A stretch of DNA of 17,759 nucleotides, taken from the NCBI GenBank assembly GCA_964558665.1, contig CAZLFA010000077.1:1-17759 (forward strand), written 5' to 3'. Source of the DNA: CAZLFA01 sp964558665. Its GTDB lineage: Bacteria > Desulfobacterota > Syntrophia > Syntrophales > PHBD01. The position numbers were made by a program, and so were the translations under genes. Positions 1-8,262 of this stretch are shown here, one piece after another. Within the stretch, counting starts at the first letter, position 1. Every line of letters begins with the position of its first letter. The notes beneath the pieces were generated by a model that saw only the letters and a list, made by a program, of their open reading frames with translations, was not told the origin of the DNA and did no database searches.

Positions 1-115
1 AAAGAACTTTAACTGACCCCTAAATCTATTTCAACTTTTTCACGAAAGAGCCAAATTAAATGATCAATCATCACAACGGCACTACAAATATAAACAGAAC
101 GAAAGGAGCTTCACT

Positions 116-2551
116 ATGATGAGGGGGCATGGCTTTAAACCTCAGAACATTGCTTTTCTCTGTTCACAGATCATGTTGTCTCAACTGATTTGTCTGCAGC
201 AGGCGGGAGCGGAGGATATACTGCCGCGGCCGGAACAGCCTTTTCGCGGCCATATCGGCAGGACGGTAAGCGATTCTATTTCAGACTATCCGAAGGCCGT
301 AACGGCACCGAAAGGCGCGCCCAATATCCTGGTTATAATGACCGACGACGTCGGCTTCGGGGCATCTTCCACCTTCGGCGGTCCGGTCCCGACGCCGACC
401 TACGACCGGCTGGCAAATAACGGTCTGCGTTACACCCGGTTCCATACTACAGCCCTTAGTTCGCCGACACGGGCGGCGCTCCTTACGGGACGCAATCATC
501 ATACGGCGGCAACCGGCGTCATCATGGAAATGGGCACGGGCTTCCCCGGATATCACACCCTGATGCCCAGGAGCGTCGGCACATTTGCCGAAGTGCTGAA
601 GCAGAACGGATACAGCACTTCCTGGTATGGAAAAAACCACAACGTTCCGGACTGGCATTCAAGCCAGGCCGGGCCTTTTGATCTCTGGCCGACAAACCTC
701 GGGTTCGAATATTTTTACGGCTTCATCGGCGGCGATACCAACCAGTGGCGGCCCGCCCTTTACGAGGGAACAAAACCAATCGAACCGCCGCTCAACGACA
801 AGACCTACATCCTGGACAAAGACCTGGCTGACCGCGCCATTTCCTGGATCAGGATGCAAAACTCCATCGCCCCGAACAAACCGTTTCTGGCTTATTACAT
901 GACCGGAACCTCACACGCTCCCCACCACGCGCCCAAAGAGTGGATAGACAAGTTCAAGGGGAGATTCGATCAGGGCTGGGATAAGGTCCGCGAAGAGACG
1001 CTCCGCCGCCAGAAGGAGATGGGCATTGTACCTCAAAACGCCAAACTCACATCCAGACCGAAGGAAATTCCCGCCTGGGATTCACTCAACGCGGAACAGA
1101 AAAAACTTTATGCCAGGATGATGGAGGTGTACGCGGCTGCGCTGTCGCATGCCGACTATCAGATCGGGAGGGTCATCAAGGCTGTTGAAGATATGGGCAG
1201 GCTGGACAACACCCTAATCATTTACATCCAGGGTGATAACGGCGCCAGCGCAGAGGGCCGGCTGAACGGGCTGTTCAACGAACTGACCGTTTTGAACGGC
1301 GTTGAAGAGAATTACCGTGCAACATTAAAGCATATGGACGAATTGGGAGGCCCCTCGACCTACAACCACTATCCCGCCGGATGGGCGCATGCCATGGACG
1401 CGCCATTCCAGTGGACGAAGCAGGTAGCCTCACATTTCGGCGGAACGAGAAACGGCCTCGTCATCTCCTGGCCTAACAGGATAAAGAGCAAGGGCGGCAT
1501 TCGCAGCCAGTTCCACCACGTTATCGACATCGCGCCGACCATATTCGAGGCCGTCGGTGTCCGGACGCCGTCGATTCTAAACGGCGTACAGCAGAAACCG
1601 ATAGAGGGCGTGAGCATGGCATACAGCTTCAACAATGCCAAGGCGCCGTCAACGCACAGGACCCAGTATTTCGAGATGTTCGGCAACCGCGCCATATACA
1701 GCGACGGGTGGATCGCCTCGACTACGCCTCAGGTTCTGCCATGGGGAAACAAACCTCGCGATCCGAACAATGCAACCATAGATGACAGCAAGTGGGAACT
1801 CTACAACCTCTCCGAAGATTTCACCCAGGCAGTGGATCTGGCACAAAAGGAGCCGAAGAAGCTGCGGTATATGCAGGATCTTTTCTGGGCGGAGGCGGCC
1901 CGGTACAACGTCCTGCCTCTTGACAACAGCAGGGTTGAACGCCTCGACGTCAGCACCCGCCCGAGCCTGACCACGGGACGGACCAGCTTCACATTTTATC
2001 CGGGAATGGTAAGGATACCGGAGGGTGCCGCCCCCGACTTCAAAAACAAATCCTACAGCATCAAGGCATATGTGGAAATCCCCGCCTCCGGCGCCGACGG
2101 CATGATTCTGACGCAAGGAGGGCGGTTCGGCGGTTTCGGTCTGTATCTTGTCGAAAGCAAACCTGTCTTTCTCTACAATTTCCTTGGCCTCGCCGGATAC
2201 CGCCTCGCGTCCAAGGATGCCCTCAAACCCGGCAGGCATACCATTGCATTTGAGTTCAAATATGACGGTGGCGGCATAGGCAAAGGCGGCTCCGGAATGC
2301 TTTCGGTTGACGGCAGGACAGTTGCCCAGGGACGCCTGGAGCATACCATGCCTCTGCGTGTCTCTCTGGACGAGTGCATGGACATTGGCGAGGACACGGG
2401 CACACCGGCCAGCAGGGATTATGCGGCGAAGATGCCTTTCAAGTTCAGCGGTACCATAGAAAAAGTGATGGTTGAACTGAAGCCGGTTCGCCTGACCGGC
2501 GTTGACAGAAAGAAGCTCAAGGCGGCGCAGGCAGCCGTTGAGGAACGGTAA
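116..2551 (+). CDS. Ser-type arylsulfatase, exported (811 aa)
   Basis: Hydrolyses a sulfate ester, probably in the periplasm or at the cell surface; the substrate cannot be read from sequence. The sulfatase signature is S115-S-P-T-R119 followed by a TGRN motif, so the residue converted to formylglycine is a serine (Ser type). Metal ligands are visible as D77-D78 and D374-N375 (GDN), with further active-site residues K173, H175 and H267. Residues 65 to about 600 form the alkaline-phosphatase-like sulfatase fold. A beta-rich, Gly-rich C-terminal domain (about 648-800) resembles a jelly roll. The weak hydrophobic N-terminus (about 11-31, ending AGA) may be a signal peptide. The ATG at 116 is preceded by AAAGGAG with good spacing. 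It is a clear paralogue of the sulfatase at 5310-7730 (26 of 37 residues identical around residues 274-310) but looks richer in GC. The Ser-type site fits the maturase encoded nearby. Confidence 0.96.
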   Translation: MMRGHGFKPQNIAFLCSQIMLSQLICLQQAGAEDILPRPEQPFRGHIGRTVSDSISDYPKAVTAPKGAPNILVIMTDDVGFGASSTFGGPVPTPTYDRLANNGLRYTRFHTTALSSPTRAALLTGRNHHTAATGVIMEMGTGFPGYHTLMPRSVGTFAEVLKQNGYSTSWYGKNHNVPDWHSSQAGPFDLWPTNLGFEYFYGFIGGDTNQWRPALYEGTKPIEPPLNDKTYILDKDLADRAISWIRMQNSIAPNKPFLAYYMTGTSHAPHHAPKEWIDKFKGRFDQGWDKVREETLRRQKEMGIVPQNAKLTSRPKEIPAWDSLNAEQKKLYARMMEVYAAALSHADYQIGRVIKAVEDMGRLDNTLIIYIQGDNGASAEGRLNGLFNELTVLNGVEENYRATLKHMDELGGPSTYNHYPAGWAHAMDAPFQWTKQVASHFGGTRNGLVISWPNRIKSKGGIRSQFHHVIDIAPTIFEAVGVRTPSILNGVQQKPIEGVSMAYSFNNAKAPSTHRTQYFEMFGNRAIYSDGWIASTTPQVLPWGNKPRDPNNATIDDSKWELYNLSEDFTQAVDLAQKEPKKLRYMQDLFWAEAARYNVLPLDNSRVERLDVSTRPSLTTGRTSFTFYPGMVRIPEGAAPDFKNKSYSIKAYVEIPASGADGMILTQGGRFGGFGLYLVESKPVFLYNFLGLAGYRLASKDALKPGRHTIAFEFKYDGGGIGKGGSGMLSVDGRTVAQGRLEHTMPLRVSLDECMDIGEDTGTPASRDYAAKMPFKFSGTIEKVMVELKPVRLTGVDRKKLKAAQAAVEER

Positions 2552-2616
2552 CAGTACCACTCTCAGCAGAAAAGTAATATACATCTTTCCTTGACCGTAC
2601 CTGGATGGAATGGGTG

Positions 2617-2652
2617 AGGGAGAAAAGGCTGCAGAAATCGCCTTTTCTCCCT
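2617..2652 (+). terminator. Perfect 13-bp hairpin after the sulfatase gene
   Basis: Arms 2617-2629 and 2640-2652 are perfectly complementary (AGGGAGAAAAGGC and its complement) around a 10-nt loop, 65 bp after the sulfatase stop. No U-run follows, so it may be a Rho-assisted stop, a processing site or an mRNA-stabilising hairpin rather than a classical intrinsic terminator. A second, weaker 7-bp hairpin (CTCTCTT/AAGAGAG) follows at 2660-2680. The next gene on this strand starts at 2754, so read-through into it is possible. Confidence 0.5.
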
Positions 2653-2753
2653 TCCCAAACTCTCTTCCGTAAAAAGAGAGAAATGGTTAATCAAGCTTTT
2701 GCGGTTCATCGTTCCCGTATGTCCCGTCAAACCGATTTCTTAATGGGGGAATA

Positions 2754-3863
2754 ATGTCTGACAATCTTTTCAAGAGACTTCAGGATACACACAGCGATGC
2801 GGAAAAAAACATATGCACAGGACTGATCATCCTTGCATTGTCGGCCTTTCTGATTCTGCTCATACAGGTTGCAAACCCCGGTACCGCTGCGGCAGAGACG
2901 GTATCATCGGCACCAGCCAAACAGAATCAGCCGGACCAGCCCGCCTCTGCCGATAAATGCGCGGAGCTGACAAGCAGACTGGATATCGATCTCAAGGAAG
3001 TTGTGCGGGCGGGCTGCAAGCCGTCACAGGCACAGATATCAAAGCTGATGGACAATCCCGTGGGTAACCTCGTGATCATCTCCAACCAGTTCAACTGGAC
3101 ACAGCTCAAGGGTTCCGGCTTTGAGGGCAGCAAGGACGCCTATGTCTATAAACTGATCCCGACCTTCCCGATATCCCTCGGCGAATCCTGGAACCTGATC
3201 AACCGGCCGATTTTTGCCGCGCCCAGCGTCCCGGTGAAAAAAGAGGTCGGCCAGTTGATCGGTATGAGCGCGTCGGATATAATCCATCAGCCCGCTCTTT
3301 TGTCCACAGTCCGTGATCCTTTCGGGCGCACTACGGGATTCGGAGACATCACCTACGTCGGGCTGGTCTCCCCGAAAAAGCCGGACAAAGCAGCAGAAGG
3401 CATATTCGTCTGGGGAGTAGGGCCGACCTTGATTTTTCCAACAGCTAACGAAAAAGTCCTGGGTCAGGGAAAGTTCCAGGCGGGACCGTCGGCGGTTGCT
3501 GCATATGTCGGGAAAAAATGGGCGTTCGGGTTGTTCCCTCAGCACTGGTGGTCATACGCCGGCGACACTGACCGTGCCAGCACAAGCACCTCAAACATCC
3601 AGTACTTTATCTACTATAACATCACCGACACTGTTAAGATCGGCATGAGCCCCAATGTCACCATCGACTGGAAGGCGGAAAGCGGAGAGCAGGTGACGCT
3701 GCCGGTGGGACTGGGGGTAAACTGGATGACGAAGATGGGAAAGCTGCCCGTGCGACTTGGGGTTGAGGGGTATTATTCAATCATCCATCCTCATGACAGC
3801 ATGAGTTCGCGTCTGGGTGTCCGCTTTACAGTCACCCCGGTGATACCGACTTTCCTGTTTTAG
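2754..3863 (+). CDS. Putative outer-membrane beta-barrel channel (369 aa)
   Basis: Probably an outer-membrane beta-barrel. A hydrophobic segment at about 22-40 followed by AAA at 45-47 looks like a signal peptide with a long n-region. Residues 50-100 form a periplasmic stretch with two cysteines (C69, C88) that could form a disulfide. The remainder alternates polar and aromatic/hydrophobic residues in barrel-like strands and ends in TFLF, with the C-terminal Phe typical of barrels recognised by the BAM machinery. It recalls proteins annotated as transporter or neuromedin-U-like in proteobacteria, which resemble the MetA/phenol-degradation barrel family; that recognition is from memory. A GGGGA ribosome site precedes ATG 2754. 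It lies 202 bp after the first sulfatase on the same strand, so it may pass sulfated substrates or desulfated products. That role is inferred from position only. Confidence 0.75.
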   Translation: MSDNLFKRLQDTHSDAEKNICTGLIILALSAFLILLIQVANPGTAAAETVSSAPAKQNQPDQPASADKCAELTSRLDIDLKEVVRAGCKPSQAQISKLMDNPVGNLVIISNQFNWTQLKGSGFEGSKDAYVYKLIPTFPISLGESWNLINRPIFAAPSVPVKKEVGQLIGMSASDIIHQPALLSTVRDPFGRTTGFGDITYVGLVSPKKPDKAAEGIFVWGVGPTLIFPTANEKVLGQGKFQAGPSAVAAYVGKKWAFGLFPQHWWSYAGDTDRASTSTSNIQYFIYYNITDTVKIGMSPNVTIDWKAESGEQVTLPVGLGVNWMTKMGKLPVRLGVEGYYSIIHPHDSMSSRLGVRFTVTPVIPTFLF

Positions 3864-3877
3864 CGGCGGAGAAATCA

Positions 3878-4001
3878 GGGCTGCTCAAAAACGTTCAGGT
3901 GCAAGGCGCGCAAGAGCCGAATCGCGAGGCGTATATTAAGGATACGATGAGCGGTGAGGATTGCAGCGCAACGCAGTAGATGAGCGTTTTTCAGCAGTCC
4001 C
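3878..4001. repeat. 124-bp imperfect inverted-repeat element (MITE/REP-like)
   Basis: The ends 3878-3893 (GGGCTGCTCAAAAACG) and 3985-4001 (reverse complement GGGACTGCTGAAAAACG) match except for one extra base and one substitution. The interior is also roughly self-complementary around a centre near 3935-3940, so the transcript could fold into one long imperfect hairpin. It fills almost the whole gap between two convergent genes (ending at 3863 and 4007) and has no ORF of its own. I recall very similar elements, with terminal CTGCTCAAAAA / TTTTTCAGCAG and a core resembling GCAAGGCGCGCAAG, dispersed in deltaproteobacterial genomes. That memory cannot be checked here. It may serve as a bidirectional terminator. 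Confidence 0.7.
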
Positions 4002-4006
4002 GACAG

Positions 4007-5281
4007 TTAGCGGTTCAGCTTGATCACCAGCGGCCCCTTTATAGCCTCCATAATCTTCGATGCGGGTAGGCTGTGTTCCAGAAGCTGCCTGAACACCCTC
4101 AGGTACTTTTTGCTGTAATTAAAAAACTTCTTGTAACCGGGGCAGAGATAGTTCAGCCCCGGCTCATCGTCACAGGTTTTTGTGAAGCGGTGCTTGGGAC
4201 ATCCGCCCCGGCAGAGCACAAGCACATCGCACTCGCGGCACCATCCGGGCAGCGCGGTTTCCTTGGCTGTTCCGAATCCGGCGGCAATCGATCCGGAGAC
4301 CATCTTCAGCGGATTGTCGTCCAGAATATTCCCCAGGCGGTATTCCGGATAGACGTGGTGATCGCAGGCATAGACATCACCGTTATGCTCAAGGACAATC
4401 GCGCGACCGCACTGCCGTGAAAAGACACATACCGGCGAGGCGTATCCCATCCAGGCGTTGAGCATCCACTCAAAGTTCATGACAAATATTTTACCGACGT
4501 CATTTCTCACCCATTCATCGAGCACACCAATAAGGAAGTCGCCGTATAATTCAGGCTCGACCGACCAGGGCATCACGCTGCTGCGGGTTTCCTCCCGTCC
4601 CTGCACGGGGGGAAACCCAAGGCGTAAACCGATCTTCTCCGCCCTTTCATCCGGAATACGCTCGACAATAGGAAAGAACTGAATAAATTCGACCCCCTCC
4701 TTTTTAAAGAAATGATAAACATCCAACGGCCTGCCGGCGGTCTCTCCTGCAACGCAGGCCATGACGTTGTATTCGACTCCGTGCTTCTGCAGGAGACCAA
4801 GACCCTTCATGACTTTGCCGAAGGTCGCCTTCCCGCCGCGATCTTTCCGGTATCTGTCGTGAATCTCCTGCGGACCATCGATGCTGATGCCGACAAGGAA
4901 GCTGTTCCTTTTCAGAAATCGGCACCATTCATCGGTAATCAGCGTGCCGTTCGTCTGCATCACGTTCCTGATTCTTTTTCTATCAGCGAATGGCTTCTGC
5001 ATCTCAATCGCCTTCTTGAAAAACTCAATCCCCAGAAGCATGGGCTCCCCGCCCTGCCAGACGAATTCCACTTCCGGCGTGGGCTGGGCGGATATTGACT
5101 TGGCGATGTATGCCCTCAGGACTTTATCCGGCATGCGGTAATTTTCATCCTTTGGGAAAAGTGACTTCTTCTCTGTATAAAAGCAGTACTCGCAAGCCAG
5201 GTTGCATACGGGGCCATTCGGTTTGGCCACGATGTGAATGCCCCGGGGGGCATCTGCTGCATTGTTGTCACTCTTGTTCAC
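4007..5281 (-). CDS. Anaerobic sulfatase-maturating enzyme (radical SAM/SPASM)
   Basis: Cytoplasmic radical-SAM enzyme that oxidises the active-site Ser or Cys of sulfatases to formylglycine without oxygen. With the start chosen here (424 aa) the radical-SAM cluster motif is C26-x3-C30-x2-C33, and a GGEP motif follows at 77-80. The SPASM domain has cysteines at 285, 291, 306, 348, 351, 357, 361 and 380, whose spacing matches the two auxiliary 4Fe-4S clusters of characterised anSMEs. D307, directly after C306, matches their proposed catalytic base. The open frame extends upstream to a GTG at 5296 with no ribosome site, whereas the GTG at 5281 has GGGAG at 5287-5291, so I choose 5281. It lies 28 bp downstream of a Ser-type sulfatase, in the same operon, and another Ser-type sulfatase lies across the convergent gap. 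Confidence 0.95.
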   Translation of the reverse strand: MNKSDNNAADAPRGIHIVAKPNGPVCNLACEYCFYTEKKSLFPKDENYRMPDKVLRAYIAKSISAQPTPEVEFVWQGGEPMLLGIEFFKKAIEMQKPFADRKRIRNVMQTNGTLITDEWCRFLKRNSFLVGISIDGPQEIHDRYRKDRGGKATFGKVMKGLGLLQKHGVEYNVMACVAGETAGRPLDVYHFFKKEGVEFIQFFPIVERIPDERAEKIGLRLGFPPVQGREETRSSVMPWSVEPELYGDFLIGVLDEWVRNDVGKIFVMNFEWMLNAWMGYASPVCVFSRQCGRAIVLEHNGDVYACDHHVYPEYRLGNILDDNPLKMVSGSIAAGFGTAKETALPGWCRECDVLVLCRGGCPKHRFTKTCDDEPGLNYLCPGYKKFFNYSKKYLRVFRQLLEHSLPASKIMEAIKGPLVIKLNR

Positions 5282-5286
5282 TTCAA

Positions 5287-5291
5287 CTCCC
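5287..5291 (-). promoter_or_regulatory. Ribosome binding site deciding the maturase start
   Basis: On the minus strand GGGAG is followed by TTGAA and then GTG (5281-5279). The alternative GTG at 5296-5294 has no purine-rich site upstream. Confidence 0.6.
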
Positions 5292-5309
5292 GTCACACTT
5301 GCAGCGCGG

Positions 5310-7730
5310 TCAATCCCACAGCAGCCTTTTCATCATGTATTCTTTGTGAGCGATATCTGTTTTCTTTTTGTCTGCCGTTTTCATTGTACCGAGATCGATG
5401 GTAACTTCTTTTATCTTGCCGGTAAATTTGTATGGCGATTGAATTCCATAGTTTTCCACTACAGGGGTTTCGCCGTCCTGACCGACATCGGCGCCTTCGT
5501 CCGGTGAAAAGACATAACTGTGTGTGTTTTCAATTCGTCCCTCGGCAACTTTCCTGCCGTTGACAATAAGTCTGCCTAAGCCCCCTTTACCCACACCCCC
5601 TCCATCGTATATGAATTCATAGCGGATGCTTGCCTTGCCTGCAGGCAGGCTTTTCTTAGCGGCAATGGTGTAGCGTTTCAGACCGAGCCAATTGTATGCA
5701 AACACAGGCTTGCCGTCTTTCATGTACAGACTCCACCCGCCGAAACGCCCTCCCTGAGCAAGCATAACCCCCTGTGCTCCCCGGGACACCTGCACCTGAG
5801 CCGATATGGAATGGGTCCGATTCTTTACATTGATAAAAACATTTTCCGACATCCCGATCATTCCCTCGTAAACCGTCAGCGACGTTCGGCCTGCCATTAA
5901 ATCCGGTCTTCCGGCTATTTCTGCGTTCATGCGCTCCTGGATACGGTCATCAATCGGCAGGACATTATATTTGATTGCTTCGGATGTGAAAATGTCCTTC
6001 ATTTGTTTTAGCTTGTCGGGAAACGTTGCCGCCAGATCATTTGCCAGGCTGAAATCGCTGCGGGTGTCATACAATTCCCATTTGTCGTTTTCCAGAGAAG
6101 CCCGTGGAACGTTCTCCCATACGGCCTTATGCACGGTGCCGGCAAACCAGCCGTCATTGTAGATTGCCCGGTTGCCGACTATTTCAAAATACTGGGTTAT
6201 GTGGCGATCTTTTGCCTGTGCATTGTTAAAAGTGTAATAAAGACTCACGCCCTCGATAGGAGTCTGCCTGATACCGTCCACCTGTTTCGGTTCGGGCAAA
6301 CCGGCGGCATCCAGAATGGTAGGTGCGATATCAATAACATGGTGCCACTGCGAACGAAGTTCACCCTTACCCTTGATTCCTTTGGGCCAGTGTATAACCA
6401 TTCCGTTGCGGGTGCCTCCGTAGTTGGAGGCAACCGCCTTTGTCCACGTGAATGGAGTGTCTCCGGCAACGGCCCATCCTGCAGCATAATGCCCGTATGT
6501 GTTCGGTCCTCCCAGCTCATCCAGGTGTTTCAAAATATCGGCAACATTTTCATCAACCTTGTTAAAAAAGGTCATTTCGTTAAACAGGCCGTTCATTCCC
6601 CCGTCGGCACTGGCGCCGTTATCACCGGGTATATAAAAGATAAGGGTGTTATTCATTTGTCCCATATCTTCAATCGTCTGAATCAGCCGGCCGATCTCAT
6701 AATCTGCGTACTCACCAAACGCAGCATATATCTCCATTTGACGGGCAAAAAGCTTCTTTTCCTCCGCGCTCAGTTTGTCCCAGTCCTTGATGGCTTCAGG
6801 CTTGGCAGCCAGCTTCGTATTCGGCGGAACCACTCCGAGTTTTTTCTGCCTTATAAGTGTTTCCTCGCGCAATTTATCCCATCCCTGATTGAACTTGCCC
6901 TTGTATTTCGCAATCCACTCTTTAGGCACATGGTGGGGCGCGTGTGTAGCGCCGGGAGCAAAATATACGAAGAAGGGTTTGTCGGGTGTAAGAGATTTCT
7001 CCGCCTGTATCCATTTGATGGCCTGATTCGTCATATCGGTCATCAGATGGTAATTCGGGTCTTTCGGGATTTCAATTCTGGCCATGCCGTCATAAAGGGC
7101 AGGTGCCCATTGATTTGCTTCACCTCCTATGAATCCGTAGAATTTGTCAAAGCCGCTGCGGGTTGGCCAGCGGTCCGTCGGCCCCGACGGGCTGACCTCC
7201 CAGGCAGCGGTTTCGTGGCTTTTTCCGAAAGCCGCCGTAGCATAACCATTATAACGCAACATGGTTGCCAGGGGAGCCACGCTGATCGGACGCTGTCCCG
7301 TGGCTCCCGGAAAGGCTGTGGCCATTTCCATAACCAGGGACGTGTTGCAGGTATGGTGATTGCGTCCGGTGAGAAGCGCTGCTCTCGTCGGAGAACTGAC
7401 ACCCGTGGTGTGAAAATTATTATATCGCAGTCCCTGATTGGCCAGGCGCTCCAAAGAGGGCATATTGATCGGGCCGCCAAATGTACTTGGCTGGCTGAAG
7501 CCCATGTCATCAAGGAGAATAATAAGCACGTTCGGCGCGCCCTTTGGCGCCTCCACCTGAAATCTGGGAGGCGGGGTTGCGTTACGGACATCCAATACCG
7601 TGCTGTGCGGATAACTTGGTTCCTGAACGGGCAGAGAAGTCCTGTCAGGAATTGATTGCGCCCCCGCTGTAGCGGCAAAGGTAACACCAAGCGCAAATAA
7701 AGAAGTTGTACATAAACATTTTTGTTTCAT
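5310..7730 (-). CDS. Ser-type arylsulfatase, exported (806 aa)
   Basis: Second sulfatase of the same long family as the one at 116-2551, with the same domain order. It has a clear signal peptide (1 to about 24, MKQK start, AGA before Q25). The sulfatase core has D74-D75, signature S112-S-P-T-R116 with TGRN, K170, H172, H263, H266 and metal ligands D370-N371 (GDNG). A beta-rich C-terminal domain lies at about 640-795. Codon 112 reads AGT, so this is again a Ser-type enzyme needing the anaerobic maturase, which is encoded immediately downstream on the same strand. AAAGGA precedes ATG 7730 by 9 nt. Codon use looks less GC-biased than in the paralogue, so the pair is not a fresh tandem duplication. 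Substrate unknown; arylsulfatase is a family label, and a carbohydrate or alkyl sulfate is also possible. Confidence 0.96.
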   Translation of the reverse strand: MKQKCLCTTSLFALGVTFAATAGAQSIPDRTSLPVQEPSYPHSTVLDVRNATPPPRFQVEAPKGAPNVLIILLDDMGFSQPSTFGGPINMPSLERLANQGLRYNNFHTTGVSSPTRAALLTGRNHHTCNTSLVMEMATAFPGATGQRPISVAPLATMLRYNGYATAAFGKSHETAAWEVSPSGPTDRWPTRSGFDKFYGFIGGEANQWAPALYDGMARIEIPKDPNYHLMTDMTNQAIKWIQAEKSLTPDKPFFVYFAPGATHAPHHVPKEWIAKYKGKFNQGWDKLREETLIRQKKLGVVPPNTKLAAKPEAIKDWDKLSAEEKKLFARQMEIYAAFGEYADYEIGRLIQTIEDMGQMNNTLIFYIPGDNGASADGGMNGLFNEMTFFNKVDENVADILKHLDELGGPNTYGHYAAGWAVAGDTPFTWTKAVASNYGGTRNGMVIHWPKGIKGKGELRSQWHHVIDIAPTILDAAGLPEPKQVDGIRQTPIEGVSLYYTFNNAQAKDRHITQYFEIVGNRAIYNDGWFAGTVHKAVWENVPRASLENDKWELYDTRSDFSLANDLAATFPDKLKQMKDIFTSEAIKYNVLPIDDRIQERMNAEIAGRPDLMAGRTSLTVYEGMIGMSENVFINVKNRTHSISAQVQVSRGAQGVMLAQGGRFGGWSLYMKDGKPVFAYNWLGLKRYTIAAKKSLPAGKASIRYEFIYDGGGVGKGGLGRLIVNGRKVAEGRIENTHSYVFSPDEGADVGQDGETPVVENYGIQSPYKFTGKIKEVTIDLGTMKTADKKKTDIAHKEYMMKRLLWD

Positions 7731-7820
7731 GGTAATATTCCTTTCCCTGTTCTCATTAATAACGCAGTCATGAATTCCGCAACTTCACTAATGTCCGCTT
7801 AAATTGCACAATGATCGCTC

Positions 7821-7846
7821 TCATTTGAATTCTCACATGCAAATGA
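7821..7846. promoter_or_regulatory. 26-bp dyad in the divergent intergenic region
   Basis: Perfect 7-bp arms TCATTTG (7821-7827) and CAAATGA (7840-7846), extended inward by a matched AT pair on each side, give 26 bp of interrupted symmetry. It lies between the divergent starts at 7730 (sulfatase operon) and 8005 (small protein), about 90 bp upstream of the sulfatase. Size and placement fit an operator for a dimeric regulator. The regulator is not in this window, and neither promoter is clear. Confidence 0.4.
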
Positions 7847-8004
7847 TTTGGAGAAGACTATAAGCGTCACGGGGAATGCCGTCAATAGTTATTAAATTGT
7901 AATAAGACCTGCCCCGATTCCATTAGTCTATTCAATGATATCGATAGATGCCGCCGGTTTTTTATGGTACAATTCCCACAAAAATTTTGCTTCGGGAGGT
8001 TGCC

Positions 8005-8262
8005 ATGAAAAAATTGTTTGCCATTACATTGTCATGTTTTTTCCTTATGGTATTTTCCTTTGATTTGCATGCCGCCAAAACGACCACTGTGCGTAATAAA
8101 TCGGGTAAGCAAATCGGCACCGCCACAACTTCGGGCAATAAGACGACATACCGCAACAAATCAGGTAAACAGGTGGGGACCGCAACCAGGTCGGGAAAAA
8201 CTACTACTTATAGGGATAACAAAGGGAAAGTCGTGGGAAAGAAAACTCATACGCGTAAGTAA
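8005..8262 (+). CDS. Small exported basic repeat protein (85 aa)
   Basis: Residues 1-24 form a textbook signal peptide (MKK, hydrophobic core, HAA). The mature part is almost entirely three copies of a 20-residue repeat, YRNKSGKQVGTATxSGxxTT, starting near residues 29, 49 and 69. The last copy has drifted (YRDNKGKVVGKK) and ends in a basic THTRK tail. The mature protein is strongly cationic, with almost no acidic residues. ATG 8005 is preceded by GGGAGG at 7994-7999 with 5-nt spacing, so I prefer it to an in-frame upstream start at 7948. A TACAAT at 7968-7973 could be a -10 box. Similar Tyr-Arg/Gly-Thr-Ala repeat proteins occur in proteobacteria without known function. Binding of an anionic polymer is possible, but nothing shows it. 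Confidence 0.75.
   Translation: MKKLFAITLSCFFLMVFSFDLHAAKTTTVRNKSGKQIGTATTSGNKTTYRNKSGKQVGTATRSGKTTTYRDNKGKVVGKKTHTRK

Noticed and set aside
1649..2584. 311-codon open frame on the minus strand
   Set aside because: It is antisense to the sulfatase at 116-2551, whose motifs and codon pattern are convincing; no family features.
6129..7655. 508-codon open frame on the plus strand
   Set aside because: It lies wholly antisense to the conserved sulfatase at 5310-7730, has no ribosome site and shows no recognisable domain; long antisense frames are common opposite such genes.
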